NCBI GenBank assembly: GCA_905234235.1
Contig: CAJOHN010000011.1
Location: forward strand, 1-64,000
Length of the DNA: 64,000 nt
Source: an uncultured Selenomonadaceae bacterium
Lineage (GTDB): Bacteria > Bacillota > Negativicutes > Selenomonadales > Selenomonadaceae
Reading direction: 5' to 3'
A model generated the notes under the pieces. That model did not search any database. It was not told where the DNA came from and saw nothing but the letters and a program-made list of their open reading frames with translations. Shown in pieces: positions 30,839 through 38,772 of this stretch (positions are counted from its first letter, which is position 1; each line of letters begins with the position of its first letter). The translations under genes and the position numbers were made by a program.

Positions 30839-32072
30839 TTTTATCACTCCTTACGTAGTGGCTGAAGTTCCCGATTGTTAAGTTAGGAAAATTCTTTTGA
30901 AGTTCGCGCAAGAATTTTTTGGTGCCTAAAAAATCTTTATCGGGCGGCATGATTCTAAAAAATTCGTCGGGGTCGTAGTTTAAATTTCGGATTTGAATCA
31001 TCTGCACGGGCAATTCTTCCAAAAAATTTTTCCACGCGGCAAATTCTGATTCTCTGTCGTTGAAACCGGGCATGTAAAGCATATTCAGCGAAACATGAAC
31101 ATTTTTACCAAGCGCATAACTGATTGAATCCTTCACGGCGTCGAGTTTATAACCCGCGCGGTAATACTTTTGATAATTTTCGGCGTTCGCACTGATAATC
31201 GAGACGCGCATTGAATTCAAGCCCGCGTCGACGATTTTTTTTATGCCCGACGTAAAGCCAGCGTTGGTGTTGATGTTAATTTGCCCGCGCAGAGTTTTTT
31301 GACGAATTTTTTTTATGGCGGAGGAAATATTTTCGTATTGCAAACTCGGTTCGCCCTCGCAACCCTGCCCGAAACTGATAATCGCGTCTTCGGCGTGATT
31401 CAAATGGTAAATCCCAATGTCTGCAATTTCTTCGACGCTCGGCACAAAATTTATTCGACTCTGCGGACTCGGACAGCACTCCGAACTTTGCAAAGAGATA
31501 CAACCCAAACAATTCGCATTGCAGACTGGCGAAGTCGGAACGCCGCACTCCCAACGTCGATAGAATAAATTCTGCGCGGTGAGGCAATGCCATTCAAGCG
31601 AACAATTTGCAACCTGCGCGACGATTCGATTGTCGGGCAAATCTTTTTTGATGCGGCGAATCAATTTCTTCAAGCTCGGCGTGTTGTAATTTTGCGGATC
31701 CCATTTAAAATTTTCGTCGGTATAAATTGAGGCGGCGTGCAACTCATTTTTATGCAAAACCACAGCGGCATAACCATACAGCGGCAAAATTTCGGCGTTG
31801 GGAGATTTTTTGAAGGCGGGTAAATGCGTCCGCGTGTAACCTTGCGGCAAAATCGCCGAGACTGCTCGTCCCTTTAACGTAAAAAATTCTCCGCGCTTAA
31901 ATCCTACAGCTTTTCTATCGGGCAGGTACATTAAATCCGCCGAATCTGGAAGTTTGATTAAATCTTCGGGCTTGAGTTTGAAAAATTTTTCTCCGACGCG
32001 CCCGACGCCTTCAGCCTCCGGTACGTCGAAGATATTTCCGCGTTCATCAGCTATCAATGCCGTTATCTTCAT
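30828..32072 (-). CDS. Radical SAM enzyme of unknown substrate
   Basis: This 414-residue protein has an unfamiliar N-terminal domain (1-170) and a radical SAM core with C184-x3-C188-x2-C191 (CNANCLGC), a GEP-type motif in FGQGCEGEPSLQYENI, and NINTNAGFTSGIKKI. Further cysteines at 157, 163, 176, 199 and 200 could bind a second cluster, but that is inference. The start is ATG 32070-32072 inside the last codons of pth, with AAGAGGAAA upstream. It overlaps the downstream AAA ATPase start. I cannot name its reaction; its neighbours deal with tRNA (pth, proS), so tRNA or peptide modification is possible. Confidence 0.85.
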   Translation of the reverse strand: MKITALIADERGNIFDVPEAEGVGRVGEKFFKLKPEDLIKLPDSADLMYLPDRKAVGFKRGEFFTLKGRAVSAILPQGYTRTHLPAFKKSPNAEILPLYGYAAVVLHKNELHAASIYTDENFKWDPQNYNTPSLKKLIRRIKKDLPDNRIVAQVANCSLEWHCLTAQNLFYRRWECGVPTSPVCNANCLGCISLQSSECCPSPQSRINFVPSVEEIADIGIYHLNHAEDAIISFGQGCEGEPSLQYENISSAIKKIRQKTLRGQININTNAGFTSGIKKIVDAGLNSMRVSIISANAENYQKYYRAGYKLDAVKDSISYALGKNVHVSLNMLYMPGFNDRESEFAAWKNFLEELPVQMIQIRNLNYDPDEFFRIMPPDKDFLGTKKFLRELQKNFPNLTIGNFSHYVRSDKNAD

Positions 32073-32649
32073 CAGCTTTTTTCCTCTTAGGGTTGAATTT
32101 ATTCATGGCGTTGTTAATGCCTTCCTTGAAAATGCACAACACGGCGGGCACAAGTTCCTCAAGCGCGGTGGAAATTTTATCGGCGTCCTCTTGATTGAAC
32201 GGGCTCAACACGTGATTATTCACCGTCCAATTTTTGGGAGGGCGACCGACACCGATTCTTACACGCGGGAAATTTTGTTCGCCACCAAGATGTTGGATAA
32301 TCGATTCGATACCGTGATGACCGCCGCCGCTACCTTTTGGGCGCAACCTAATCATTCCGAGCGGCAAATCCATATCGTCATGCGCGACAACCAAATCCTC
32401 AACGCCGAGCTTATAAAAATTCATAACCGGAGCGACCGCCTCGCCGCTCAAGTTCATAAAAGTTTGCGGCTTCACGATCAAAATTTTTTCGCCGTCAAAG
32501 AAACTCTCAGCGACAAGAGCATTAAATTTCTCGCGCCAATTATCGGCTGAAATTTTCTCGGCAAGTTTGTCTGCCAACATAAAGCCGACGTTGTGTTTTG
32601 TCGCGGCGTATTCGGGCGTCGGGTTGCCTAAGCCCACAAAAATTTTCAT
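32047..32649 (-). CDS. pth: Peptidyl-tRNA hydrolase
   Basis: Pth frees tRNA from prematurely released peptidyl-tRNA. The 200-residue protein has the family signatures GLGNPTPEYAATKHNVGF, with the catalytic histidine H19 and N9, FMNLSGEAV with N66, and the catalytic aspartate in HDDMDLP. The usual GGHNG motif reads GGHHG, so the asparagine corresponding to E. coli N114 is a histidine (H112). The start ATG (32647-32649) overlaps the upstream hydrolase stop (ATGA). Its end overlaps the radical SAM gene by 26 bp. The normal partner mfd is 30 kb away. Confidence 0.95.
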   Translation of the reverse strand: MKIFVGLGNPTPEYAATKHNVGFMLADKLAEKISADNWREKFNALVAESFFDGEKILIVKPQTFMNLSGEAVAPVMNFYKLGVEDLVVAHDDMDLPLGMIRLRPKGSGGGHHGIESIIQHLGGEQNFPRVRIGVGRPPKNWTVNNHVLSPFNQEDADKISTALEELVPAVLCIFKEGINNAMNKFNPKRKKADEDNGIDS

Positions 32650-33542
32650 AAGTTCGCCTCCAAGAACTCAAAAACTTTATCAAAATAAGCTTTGGGATTT
32701 TTTGATTTTGAATCAGCATGCCCCGCTCCCGCGACGATGAATTTTTCCTTAGGAGCCGCGCAGGCGTCGAAAAGCCTCTCCATCATTTCAAGCGGAATAA
32801 GTTTATCAGCGTCGCCGTGAATGAACAGCACAGGAACTTTAATCTTGTCGACGACTTCAATTGGGGCGGCGTCGGAGATTTTTATGCCGGTTTTGATTTT
32901 GCAAACGATATTGGCGCAAGGCATGATTGGATATTCTGGCAAGCTGAAAATTTTATCAACCTGCGCGGTGAACATTTCATAAGCGGAAGTGTAACCGCAA
33001 TCCTCGACGACGGCATAAAGATTCTCCGGATTCTGCGCGGCAGTAAGCAAAACGGTTGCGGCTCCCATCGAAACTCCGTGCAAAATAATTTTCGCGTCGG
33101 GAGGAAGTTTATCCATCCAATCCACAATGTCACGACTCTCCAATGCGCCCATCGTTATAAATTCGCCCTCGCTCTTGCCAGCCGCCCGTAAGTCAGGAAT
33201 TAAAACATTCCAACCGCGCTTAAGATACTCTTCGGCGTAGTCATAAGCAAAAGTGCCGTCGCGCCCGTAACCGTGAACCAAAATCGCCCAACGATTAGAC
33301 TTCTCAGCGGGAGAAAAATGTTTAGCGTGGAGTTTAAGCCCGTCGAAACTTTCAAGCGTCCAATCTTCATTCGGAAAGTTCGGCGCGGGCGGAGCTTTCA
33401 AATTGGGGTCGGCAATGTTCGCGCAAGCCTTAGGCGACGATAAATCTTCTCCGCGTTTCAATGCAAAATCCACAAAATAATTTCCGACAAAATATCCCGC
33501 GCCAGCCAACAAAATAATCAAAGCGACTAAAAGTTTTTTCAT
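32646..33542 (-). CDS. Membrane-anchored alpha/beta hydrolase
   Basis: A 298-residue serine hydrolase with an N-terminal hydrophobic anchor (KKLLVALIILLAGAGYFVGN), then an outward-facing alpha/beta-hydrolase fold. The oxyanion motif is VHGYG, the nucleophile elbow GVSMG, and the acid and histidine come from HGDADKLIP and AGAGHADS. It is similar in layout to the YqkD/BAAT-like family; the substrate is unknown. I begin at ATG 33540-33542 with AAGGAG upstream; the longer frame to 33671 only reads through the palindromic repeat. It is the first gene of the seven-gene operon ending with nadE. Confidence 0.88.
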   Translation of the reverse strand: MKKLLVALIILLAGAGYFVGNYFVDFALKRGEDLSSPKACANIADPNLKAPPAPNFPNEDWTLESFDGLKLHAKHFSPAEKSNRWAILVHGYGRDGTFAYDYAEEYLKRGWNVLIPDLRAAGKSEGEFITMGALESRDIVDWMDKLPPDAKIILHGVSMGAATVLLTAAQNPENLYAVVEDCGYTSAYEMFTAQVDKIFSLPEYPIMPCANIVCKIKTGIKISDAAPIEVVDKIKVPVLFIHGDADKLIPLEMMERLFDACAAPKEKFIVAGAGHADSKSKNPKAYFDKVFEFLEANL

Positions 33543-33581
33543 GACGAACTCCTTAAATTTAATTACGATAAGTGAAAACCC

Positions 33582-33683
33582 GGCGCGCACGGACGCGCGC
33601 CGCCCCGCATTGAAAACGTGATGTTTTCTAGCGGGGGGCGTCTTTCTTTGCATACTTTCTTTGACGCCCACAAAGAAAGTATG
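33582..33683. repeat. Cluster of three adjacent palindromes
   Basis: Three hairpins follow one another: GGCGCGC/GCGCGCC with a 6-nt loop (33582-33601); CCCCGC..GAAAAC-GTGAT-GTTTTC..GCGGGG (33603-33636); and a perfect 13-bp repeat CATACTTTCTTTG/CAAAGAAAGTATG with a 7-nt loop (33651-33683). GGGCGTC (33635-33641) can instead pair with GACGCCC (33663-33669), which competes with the third stem. The layout is that of a dispersed palindromic element or a small non-coding RNA. Confidence 0.8.
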
Positions 33684-33685
33684 AA

Positions 33686-33730
33686 CAAAAAATTAAAATG
33701 TGAAAGGCGGAAGTTTTCAGCTCCCGCCTT
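33686..33730 (-). terminator. Possible terminator of tRNA-Pro
   Basis: On the minus strand AAGGCGG pairs with CCGCCTT across a 13-nt loop, 14 bp after the tRNA end, followed by TCACATTTTAATTTTTT. The T tract is not immediate, so the call is tentative. Confidence 0.4.
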
Positions 33731-33743
33731 GAGATTTCAATAT

Positions 33744-33820
33744 TGGTCGGGTTGACAGGATTTGAACCTGCGACCCCCGCGTCCCGAACACGGTGCTCTA
33801 CCAAACTGAGCCACAACCCG
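33744..33820 (-). tRNA. tRNA-Pro (anticodon CGG)
   Basis: The complement folds as a 77-nt cloverleaf: acceptor CGGGTTG/CAACCCG, D arm with GGCTCAG and GGTAGAGC, anticodon stem CCGTG/CGCGG with loop TTCGGGA (anticodon CGG, reading CCG), T arm with TTCAAAT, and an encoded CCA. It lies between the unknown gene ending at 33879 and the palindrome cluster. Confidence 0.96.
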
Positions 33821-33878
33821 TAAAACAGCGCAATTATAGCCGATTGGTTTTCAAATTGCAAGCAGAAATTTTTGCCGC

Positions 33879-34451
33879 TTAGAAAATCGACGCGATTAAA
33901 TCCGCCACGTCGCCGATTATACTGTTGTTGCTTTCAACTGTACCCGTGAGGTAATTGGAAAGTTTCTCGCTGAGTCCGTCGTAAGTCGTCGAATAATCAG
34001 CCTCCTGCGCCAAAGAATTTATTTTTTTCTCAAGCGCGTCAGCCGTCACGCCCCGCTTAATTGCCGCGTCTAAAATTTTCCCGTCAAGCTTAAGGCAATA
34101 ACTCACAAGCGCGTTGTAATGAATGTTGTAACGATTTTCGTAGAGAACATGCGTCAAATATTTCGCAAGCCCAATCTGCAACGCCGAAGAATCTTCAAAC
34201 GTTATGTAAGCCCGCTGTTCAACCTCATTCAAATTGCAAACAGCCCAATTCTCCAGCGCGTCAACGTTACGGAAATCCTGTTCGCGTTCAAGTTCGCTGA
34301 GTTCCTTAGCCAAAGCCGAACGCATAACCTTTTCAAACGGCAACGCAGAAAATCCGTCGAGGGTACGCTTACAAAATTCATACTCCCGCCCCGTCAACGT
34401 TCCACATGGATTATAATCCTTGCGCCGCAAATTTTTTGTCAGCTCATGCAT
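33879..34451 (-). CDS. Protein of unknown function downstream of ThrE
   Basis: I do not recognise this 190-residue protein. It is soluble, charged and mostly helical by eye, with LTKNLRRKDYNPCGTLTG near the start and no signal peptide, membrane helix or metal motif apart from three scattered cysteines. ATG 34449-34451 is preferred: GAGGG lies 9 nt upstream and it begins 4 bp after the thrE-type stop. An upstream ATG at 34481 would overlap that gene. The tight spacing places it as the last gene of the two-component/exporter operon. Confidence 0.7.
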   Translation of the reverse strand: MHELTKNLRRKDYNPCGTLTGREYEFCKRTLDGFSALPFEKVMRSALAKELSELEREQDFRNVDALENWAVCNLNEVEQRAYITFEDSSALQIGLAKYLTHVLYENRYNIHYNALVSYCLKLDGKILDAAIKRGVTADALEKKINSLAQEADYSTTYDGLSEKLSNYLTGTVESNNSIIGDVADLIASIF

Positions 34452-34455
34452 ATGT

Positions 34456-35805
34456 TCAATCCCTCGTTTCGTAAATTTCATTGAGGAGTTTCTCTTGCTT
34501 ATCCTTGCTGAGTCGCGCCAATGAACGGCTCGCGAAAATATTCGGCATTGCCGCGCCGATTGCTATCGCCAAAATTATTAACAGCGCGTCGACGCCCGAT
34601 TGAACTGCCGATAATAATTCGTCAACCGTGATTCGACGGATATTTATTATCGCGAACAACAGCCGATAAATCAGCACGCCGGGAACAAGCGGGATAACTG
34701 CCGGCACAACCAAGACTAACGACGGCGCGTGTAACCAATGAACTACTTCGACTGCGATAACGCTGACTAAAGTTGCGCCCGCCAAAGTTCCGACCGCCGA
34801 ACTCATGCCCAATTCAAATACTAAAAAATTTCTCGTGCAAACGCAAATTAATCCGCCCGCCGCTACTGCCAATAATAATCTCGGCGGGACGTTAAAGAAA
34901 ATCGCAAAACTCATCGCGCCGATTGCCGCCGCCAATGCAAAAATCAGATAATCACTATCGGGACGCATTGCGAGATTCGTAAAAGAATCAAAATCCGCCA
35001 TGCCGATTGCAAACACAATTCCAAAAGTCATCGCGCCGATAATTATCAGCGTGTGAATCGTCCGCGCCGCGCCGCTTATCAGATACGTGTTCAGCATGTC
35101 GCTTAAGGCGTTAATCATCGGGACGCCCGGCACTAAGAATAATGCCGCCGCTATCAACGGGTGCCAAGCCGTCGCCGTCGGCAGGAGGTGCGAGAAATAA
35201 GCGACCATCGTCGCCGAAAATGCTGCGCCCATCATCGAAACATAAACATTAACCCCGAAACGTTCGGCGCATTGCATTTGGACGAGCTTACCGATAATCG
35301 CCGCGACTGCCGTATAAATCGCCGCGTTAATGTCGCAACCAAACAGCGTACAAAATGCTCCGCAACCCGTGCCCGCCGCGCAAACTGTCATCCAATGCGG
35401 ATAGCGCGGACGTTTGGCGACAGCTTCGAGTTCGCCTCTAAATTCGTCAAGCGTGTAATGGTCGCGTAAAGCCCGCCACGTCAGCCGACTCACTGCGGAA
35501 ATTATTTTCATGTTGACGGCGTGCTTCGGACATTTCCTAAACGACGTATGCGAATGATGTTCATCACTGATATTCAACATTAGCGTCGTGTACATTATGT
35601 GCAGATGAAATTTTTCGGCGGAAATTCCCATGTACGCGGCAACTCGTTTCATATCGCGCACGATTTGCGGAGTATCCGCGCCATTCTCCATAAGCAACTG
35701 CCCGACCGTCAAAATTAGCTCCGCCTTCAAACCGATTTCGGCGAACGCCTCACGCAAGAGCTCTTGTTGCTCCGAGTAGTAAGTTTTAAAGTCGTCGTCT
35801 CTCAT
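34456..35805 (-). CDS. Threonine/serine exporter family protein (ThrE, both domains fused)
   Basis: The 449-residue protein joins a cytoplasmic/first domain of DUF1212 type (LTVGQLLMENGADTPQIVRDM, then IMYTTLMLNI and TRLTWR-like SRLTWRALRD) to ten or so membrane helices ending in the DUF3815 part (ALFLVPGVPMINALSDML, VVPAVIPLVPGVLIYRLL). ThrE homologues export threonine and serine driven by the proton gradient. Many Firmicutes split it into two genes; here it is a single chain, as in Corynebacterium. The start ATG 35803-35805 follows AAGGGG. It lies 23 bp behind the histidine kinase, which may control it. Confidence 0.88.
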   Translation of the reverse strand: MRDDDFKTYYSEQQELLREAFAEIGLKAELILTVGQLLMENGADTPQIVRDMKRVAAYMGISAEKFHLHIMYTTLMLNISDEHHSHTSFRKCPKHAVNMKIISAVSRLTWRALRDHYTLDEFRGELEAVAKRPRYPHWMTVCAAGTGCGAFCTLFGCDINAAIYTAVAAIIGKLVQMQCAERFGVNVYVSMMGAAFSATMVAYFSHLLPTATAWHPLIAAALFLVPGVPMINALSDMLNTYLISGAARTIHTLIIIGAMTFGIVFAIGMADFDSFTNLAMRPDSDYLIFALAAAIGAMSFAIFFNVPPRLLLAVAAGGLICVCTRNFLVFELGMSSAVGTLAGATLVSVIAVEVVHWLHAPSLVLVVPAVIPLVPGVLIYRLLFAIINIRRITVDELLSAVQSGVDALLIILAIAIGAAMPNIFASRSLARLSKDKQEKLLNEIYETRD

Positions 35806-35828
35806 TGCAAAATCCCCTTCCGCGCAGA

Positions 35829-36527
35829 TTATGAACTTCGTATCGTCGGGATTGTCAAAATGAACGTCGAACCTGCGCCGAGCTCGCTTTCTACCTCGAT
35901 TATAATTCCGTGACGGTCTGCAATCCATTTGGCGACGGAAAGCCCAAGCCCCACCGAACTTTCCCCGTTGAATTGTTTGGTGCGCGATTTGTCTATGCGA
36001 TAGAAACGGTCGAAAATCTTAGCGCGGTCTTCCGTCGCAATGCCTATGCCCTTGTCGATAAATTTCAACGTCGCAGTATCAAGCTCGGTAGTCAGCTCCA
36101 CTTCAACGACGGTATCGGGCGCGCTGTAGCGGAGGGCATTATCCAAGAAGGCGGCGAACATTTTCTTTAAAAATTCTCCGTCCGCCAGAATTCTGCACGG
36201 CGTGAGCTTTGAAATTTCTATGCGTGGCGATTGATAATCTTCGATAAATTTTTTCAGCAGTTCGTCGAGTTCTATTGGCACTTTGTTAAGCGGCTGACGT
36301 CCTTGATCTGCGCGGGCGAGGAACAATAAACTTTCGATGAGGCTTTGCATATTCTGCGCGGATTTTTTAATTGACGTGACAGCCTCGTTAAAAAGTTCGG
36401 GGTCGTCCGCGCCGCAAGTCTCCAGCAAATCGATATAGCCGCGAATTATCGTTAAGGGAGTCCTCAGTTCGTGCGATACGTCGTTTATAAACCGGCGTTG
36501 TTCCTCCGCGTCAATCCCGAATTGCAT
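35829..36527 (-). CDS. Histidine kinase without sensor domain
   Basis: The product has only the catalytic half of a sensor kinase: the phosphorylation site FINDVSHELRTPLTIIRGYID within the first 40 residues, an N box (FLDNALRYS), DKGIGIA, an F-box-like FDRFYRID and the G box SVGLGLSVAKWIADRHG. Family members normally have one or two membrane helices and a HAMP domain before this; none is present. I take ATG 36525-36527, with GAGAGGC upstream and a 17-bp overlap with the regulator gene; 232 residues result. It probably partners the regulator encoded just before it and must sense a cytoplasmic signal or a partner protein. Confidence 0.85.
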   Translation of the reverse strand: MQFGIDAEEQRRFINDVSHELRTPLTIIRGYIDLLETCGADDPELFNEAVTSIKKSAQNMQSLIESLLFLARADQGRQPLNKVPIELDELLKKFIEDYQSPRIEISKLTPCRILADGEFLKKMFAAFLDNALRYSAPDTVVEVELTTELDTATLKFIDKGIGIATEDRAKIFDRFYRIDKSRTKQFNGESSVGLGLSVAKWIADRHGIIIEVESELGAGSTFILTIPTIRSS

Positions 36528-37194
36528 AGCCGACGCCTCTGGTCGTGTGAATATATTTCTCGCCGAACCTGTCATCAATCTTGGAGCGCAGATAACTTAT
36601 GTACACGTCCACAACATTTGTATCGCCGACGTAATCATAGCCCCAGACGCTCTGGAGAATTTGGTCGCGGCTCAGGACGTTGCGCTTATTTTCGACAAGA
36701 TATTTCAACAGCGCGTATTCTTTGTGCGTCAACTCGACGGGCTCGCCATGAACAGTAACTTCGTAGCGTTCGGGGTAGAGAATCATATTTTTTACGACGT
36801 AACGAGTTTCCTCAGCCTCGCGCACGCGTTCGGTGTGGCGGCGTAATGTCCCTCTTATCCGTGCTAAAAGTTCTTCGGCGGCGAAAGGTTTAGTCATGTA
36901 ATCGTTTGCGCCCAAGTCAAGCCCTTCGACTTTATCGCGAATTTCATCACGCGCCGTCAACATAATTATCGGGACTTTGCTGACTTCGCGGACGCGTTTG
37001 CAAATTTCCATGCCGTCCATTACGGGGAGCATAACGTCCAGCAAAACCAAATCATATTTTTCCTGCAAGATTCGTTCGTAAGCGCGCCGCCCGTTTGATT
37101 CGGTAGCGGTTTTGAAGCCCTCGCGTTCGAGTGTTAATTGGAGCAACCGCGCTATTGGTCGTTCGTCTTCCACGATAAAAATTTTTTCGCCCAT
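36511..37194 (-). CDS. OmpR/PhoB-family response regulator
   Basis: A 227-residue DNA-binding response regulator. The receiver domain has the acidic pair ED (9-10), the phosphoacceptor aspartate in LVLLDVMLPVMDG, the conserved T (MLTARD) and K (TKPF). The winged-helix domain at about 130-227 contains LTHKEYALLKYLVENK and VVDVYISYLRSKID. The start is ATG 37192-37194 after AGGAGG. It is the first gene of the run regulator-kinase-ThrE-unknown, and no promoter motif of good quality is visible beyond a TTGACG at about 37250. Confidence 0.93.
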   Translation of the reverse strand: MGEKIFIVEDERPIARLLQLTLEREGFKTATESNGRRAYERILQEKYDLVLLDVMLPVMDGMEICKRVREVSKVPIIMLTARDEIRDKVEGLDLGANDYMTKPFAAEELLARIRGTLRRHTERVREAEETRYVVKNMILYPERYEVTVHGEPVELTHKEYALLKYLVENKRNVLSRDQILQSVWGYDYVGDTNVVDVYISYLRSKIDDRFGEKYIHTTRGVGYAIRD

Positions 37195-37293
37195 CTATCA
37201 AGTCCTCCTGTTTTTTTTACAGCTTATCACAAACGCGAGCAAAAAAAAAGCGTCAAGAACATTCAAATTCAATCTGGAAAAAGTTTACGGTCG

Positions 37294-37302
37294 TGCTATA
37301 AT
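37294..37302 (+). promoter_or_regulatory. Extended -10 promoter of the PHP gene
   Basis: TGCTATAAT (37294-37302) is a perfect extended -10 element with no clear -35; the PHP start lies 33 bp downstream. Confidence 0.5.
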
Positions 37303-37335
37303 TCATGAAATAATTTTAGTGCCGGAGGCGATTTT

Positions 37336-38184
37336 ATGCGGTTCGATTATCACATGCACTTTGAATACGGCGATTACGATGCGGCTTGGGTTGAAGGATT
37401 TTTTGACGCGGCGAAGTCTCACGGTCTCGACGAAATTGGCGTAAGCGAACACACGCACACCTTCCCCGAGTTTGAAAAATTTTATTACGACGATCTGATT
37501 TTGGATTCGTCGCCCGTCGGTGAGTTTCAAAAGGTCTGGCTTAAGACGAACAAATTTAAGCACACGCTCAAAGATTATTTTGAGTTCATGGCGCGGCTTA
37601 AAGAAAATCACAACGTCAAGATTGGGATTGAGGTTTGCAACTTTAAAAATCAAGACGCCGTCAAAAAAATTCTCGACGCTTGGGATTTTGATTATCGGAT
37701 TGGTTCGGTGCATTTTTTATGGGGCTGGGGCTACGACGCTTCCAAACTTATCGACGAGTGGAATAATCACGCCTTGAAAAATATTTACGACGAATACACC
37801 GCGCAGGTTGAGATGTTAGCGGCAAGCGGCAATTATGATATTCTTGGGCATCCGTTCAACATTCGGCTGTTCAAAATTTTTCCCGACTTCGACGCGACGC
37901 CTTACCTTGAACGAGTTGCCGCCGCGCTTAAGAAAGCTGATATGGTTATCGACGTGAACACCGGCACACTTTACCGCTACCCCGTCAAGGAAATTTCTCC
38001 CTACGCCGATTTTATGAAAGTTGCCGCCGCTTACGATTTACCCATTACGATAAATTCCGATGCTCATCAGCCCGAAGACTGCGGGAAATTTTTTGAGGAG
38101 GCTCGTGATTACGTTCTCGGGTTCGGCTTCAAAAAAATTGCGCGCTTCGATAAAAGACGCCGTGAACTTGTCGACTTGACTTAA
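37336..38184 (+). CDS. PHP-domain phosphatase, histidinol-phosphatase-like
   Basis: The 282-residue PHP protein carries the metal-binding histidine/aspartate set: DYHMHFE near the N-terminus, GVSEHTH, GIEVCN, GSVHFLWG, GHPFN and INSDAHQPEDCG. This matches HisK/HisJ-type histidinol phosphatases, which release histidinol in histidine synthesis, though related PHP enzymes act on other phosphoesters. No his genes are nearby, so the substrate remains open. The start is ATG 37336 behind GGAGGCG. It has its own promoter and is followed by the tandem repeat array. Confidence 0.85.
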   Translation: MRFDYHMHFEYGDYDAAWVEGFFDAAKSHGLDEIGVSEHTHTFPEFEKFYYDDLILDSSPVGEFQKVWLKTNKFKHTLKDYFEFMARLKENHNVKIGIEVCNFKNQDAVKKILDAWDFDYRIGSVHFLWGWGYDASKLIDEWNNHALKNIYDEYTAQVEMLAASGNYDILGHPFNIRLFKIFPDFDATPYLERVAAALKKADMVIDVNTGTLYRYPVKEISPYADFMKVAAAYDLPITINSDAHQPEDCGKFFEEARDYVLGFGFKKIARFDKRRRELVDLT

Positions 38185-38193
38185 AATCTTTGA

Positions 38194-38199
38194 TATAAT
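38194..38199 (+). promoter_or_regulatory. Possible -10 element before the GTPase gene
   Basis: A perfect TATAAT follows the PHP stop by 10 bp. TTGTCG and TTGACT occur upstream but at 20 and 12 bp, so the -35 is uncertain. Confidence 0.35.
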
Positions 38200-38250
38200 T
38201 TTAGGGGTCGGGTGTCAGGGACTAGGGGTTTTAATCCCTGTCCCCTGAAC

Positions 38251-38312
38251 CCTAAAACCTAATCCCTAAAACCTAATCCCTAAAACCTAATCCCTAAAAC
38301 CTAATCCCTAAA
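38251..38312 (+). repeat. Tandem 14-bp repeat CCTAAAACCTAATC
   Basis: Four perfect 14-bp units (38251-38306) plus six bases of a fifth run directly into the GGAGG ribosome site of the next gene. The complement contains GGATTAG, the unit of the array at 25676. A degenerate GGGACTAGGGG/CCCTGTCCCCTG hairpin (38216-38247) precedes it. Confidence 0.92.
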
Positions 38313-38326
38313 GGAGGCGTGCGTTC

Positions 38327-38767
38327 ATGAGGCAAGTAGGAATATTCGGCAAGCGCAAGAGCGGCAAATCGGCGTTGATGTACGCGCTGACGAGGCACAA
38401 AGTTAATGCGACGTTCAAGGCAATGGAAATAAGCGGCGTGACACGCGTTATGCTGGTTGACACGGTCGGCGTTGACGTTGAAGGCTCAACCGCTGAAAAA
38501 TCCGCGCAGACTGTCGAAGTCGCGCTGATGTTAATCTGTGATGATTCATTTGAGTTGGAGCTGGCGTGGATAAGCAAACTTCGCAAAGCGGGCTCGTCGG
38601 TTATCGTCGTCATAAGCCAAGCGGATAAATTCACGGACGGCGGATTGGCATTGGCGGCGGCAGTCGAGGAAGTATCGGGGCTTAAAACACTTTGTGTAAG
38701 TTCTGTTACGGGCGCGGGTGTCGTGGAACTCGACGAGGAAATTAATCGCCGACTCGCTAAGGAGTGA
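38327..38767 (+). CDS. HydF-like small GTPase domain, stand-alone
   Basis: A 146-residue P-loop protein with G1 GKRKSGKS (8-15), KAMEI at 31-35, the G3-like DTVG (45-48) and a G4-like SQADK (97-101). The combination FGKRKSGKSALM, KAMEI and DTVGVDVEG resembles the N-terminal GTPase domain of HydF, the maturation factor of [FeFe]-hydrogenase. The dimerisation and iron-sulfur domains of HydF are absent, and the stretch between G1 and KAMEI is about 12 residues shorter than in HydF, removing the G2 loop. It may instead belong to the EutP/PduV group. Its start ATG 38327 follows GGAGG, which abuts the tandem repeat. The next gene starts 5 bp after its stop. Confidence 0.6.
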   Translation: MRQVGIFGKRKSGKSALMYALTRHKVNATFKAMEISGVTRVMLVDTVGVDVEGSTAEKSAQTVEVALMLICDDSFELELAWISKLRKAGSSVIVVISQADKFTDGGLALAAAVEEVSGLKTLCVSSVTGAGVVELDEEINRRLAKE

Positions 38768-38772
38768 TTGCT

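Noticed and set aside
33543-33671. N-terminal extension of the alpha/beta hydrolase
   Set aside because: The extension translates the palindromic element; a proper ribosome site and a membrane anchor start exist at 33542.
33628-33861. Open frame across tRNA-Pro and the palindrome cluster
   Set aside because: It reads through the tRNA and hairpins; the apparent protein is a translation of structured RNA DNA.
38251-38312. CRISPR array
   Set aside because: The 14-bp units are directly contiguous with no spacers, and there are no cas genes.
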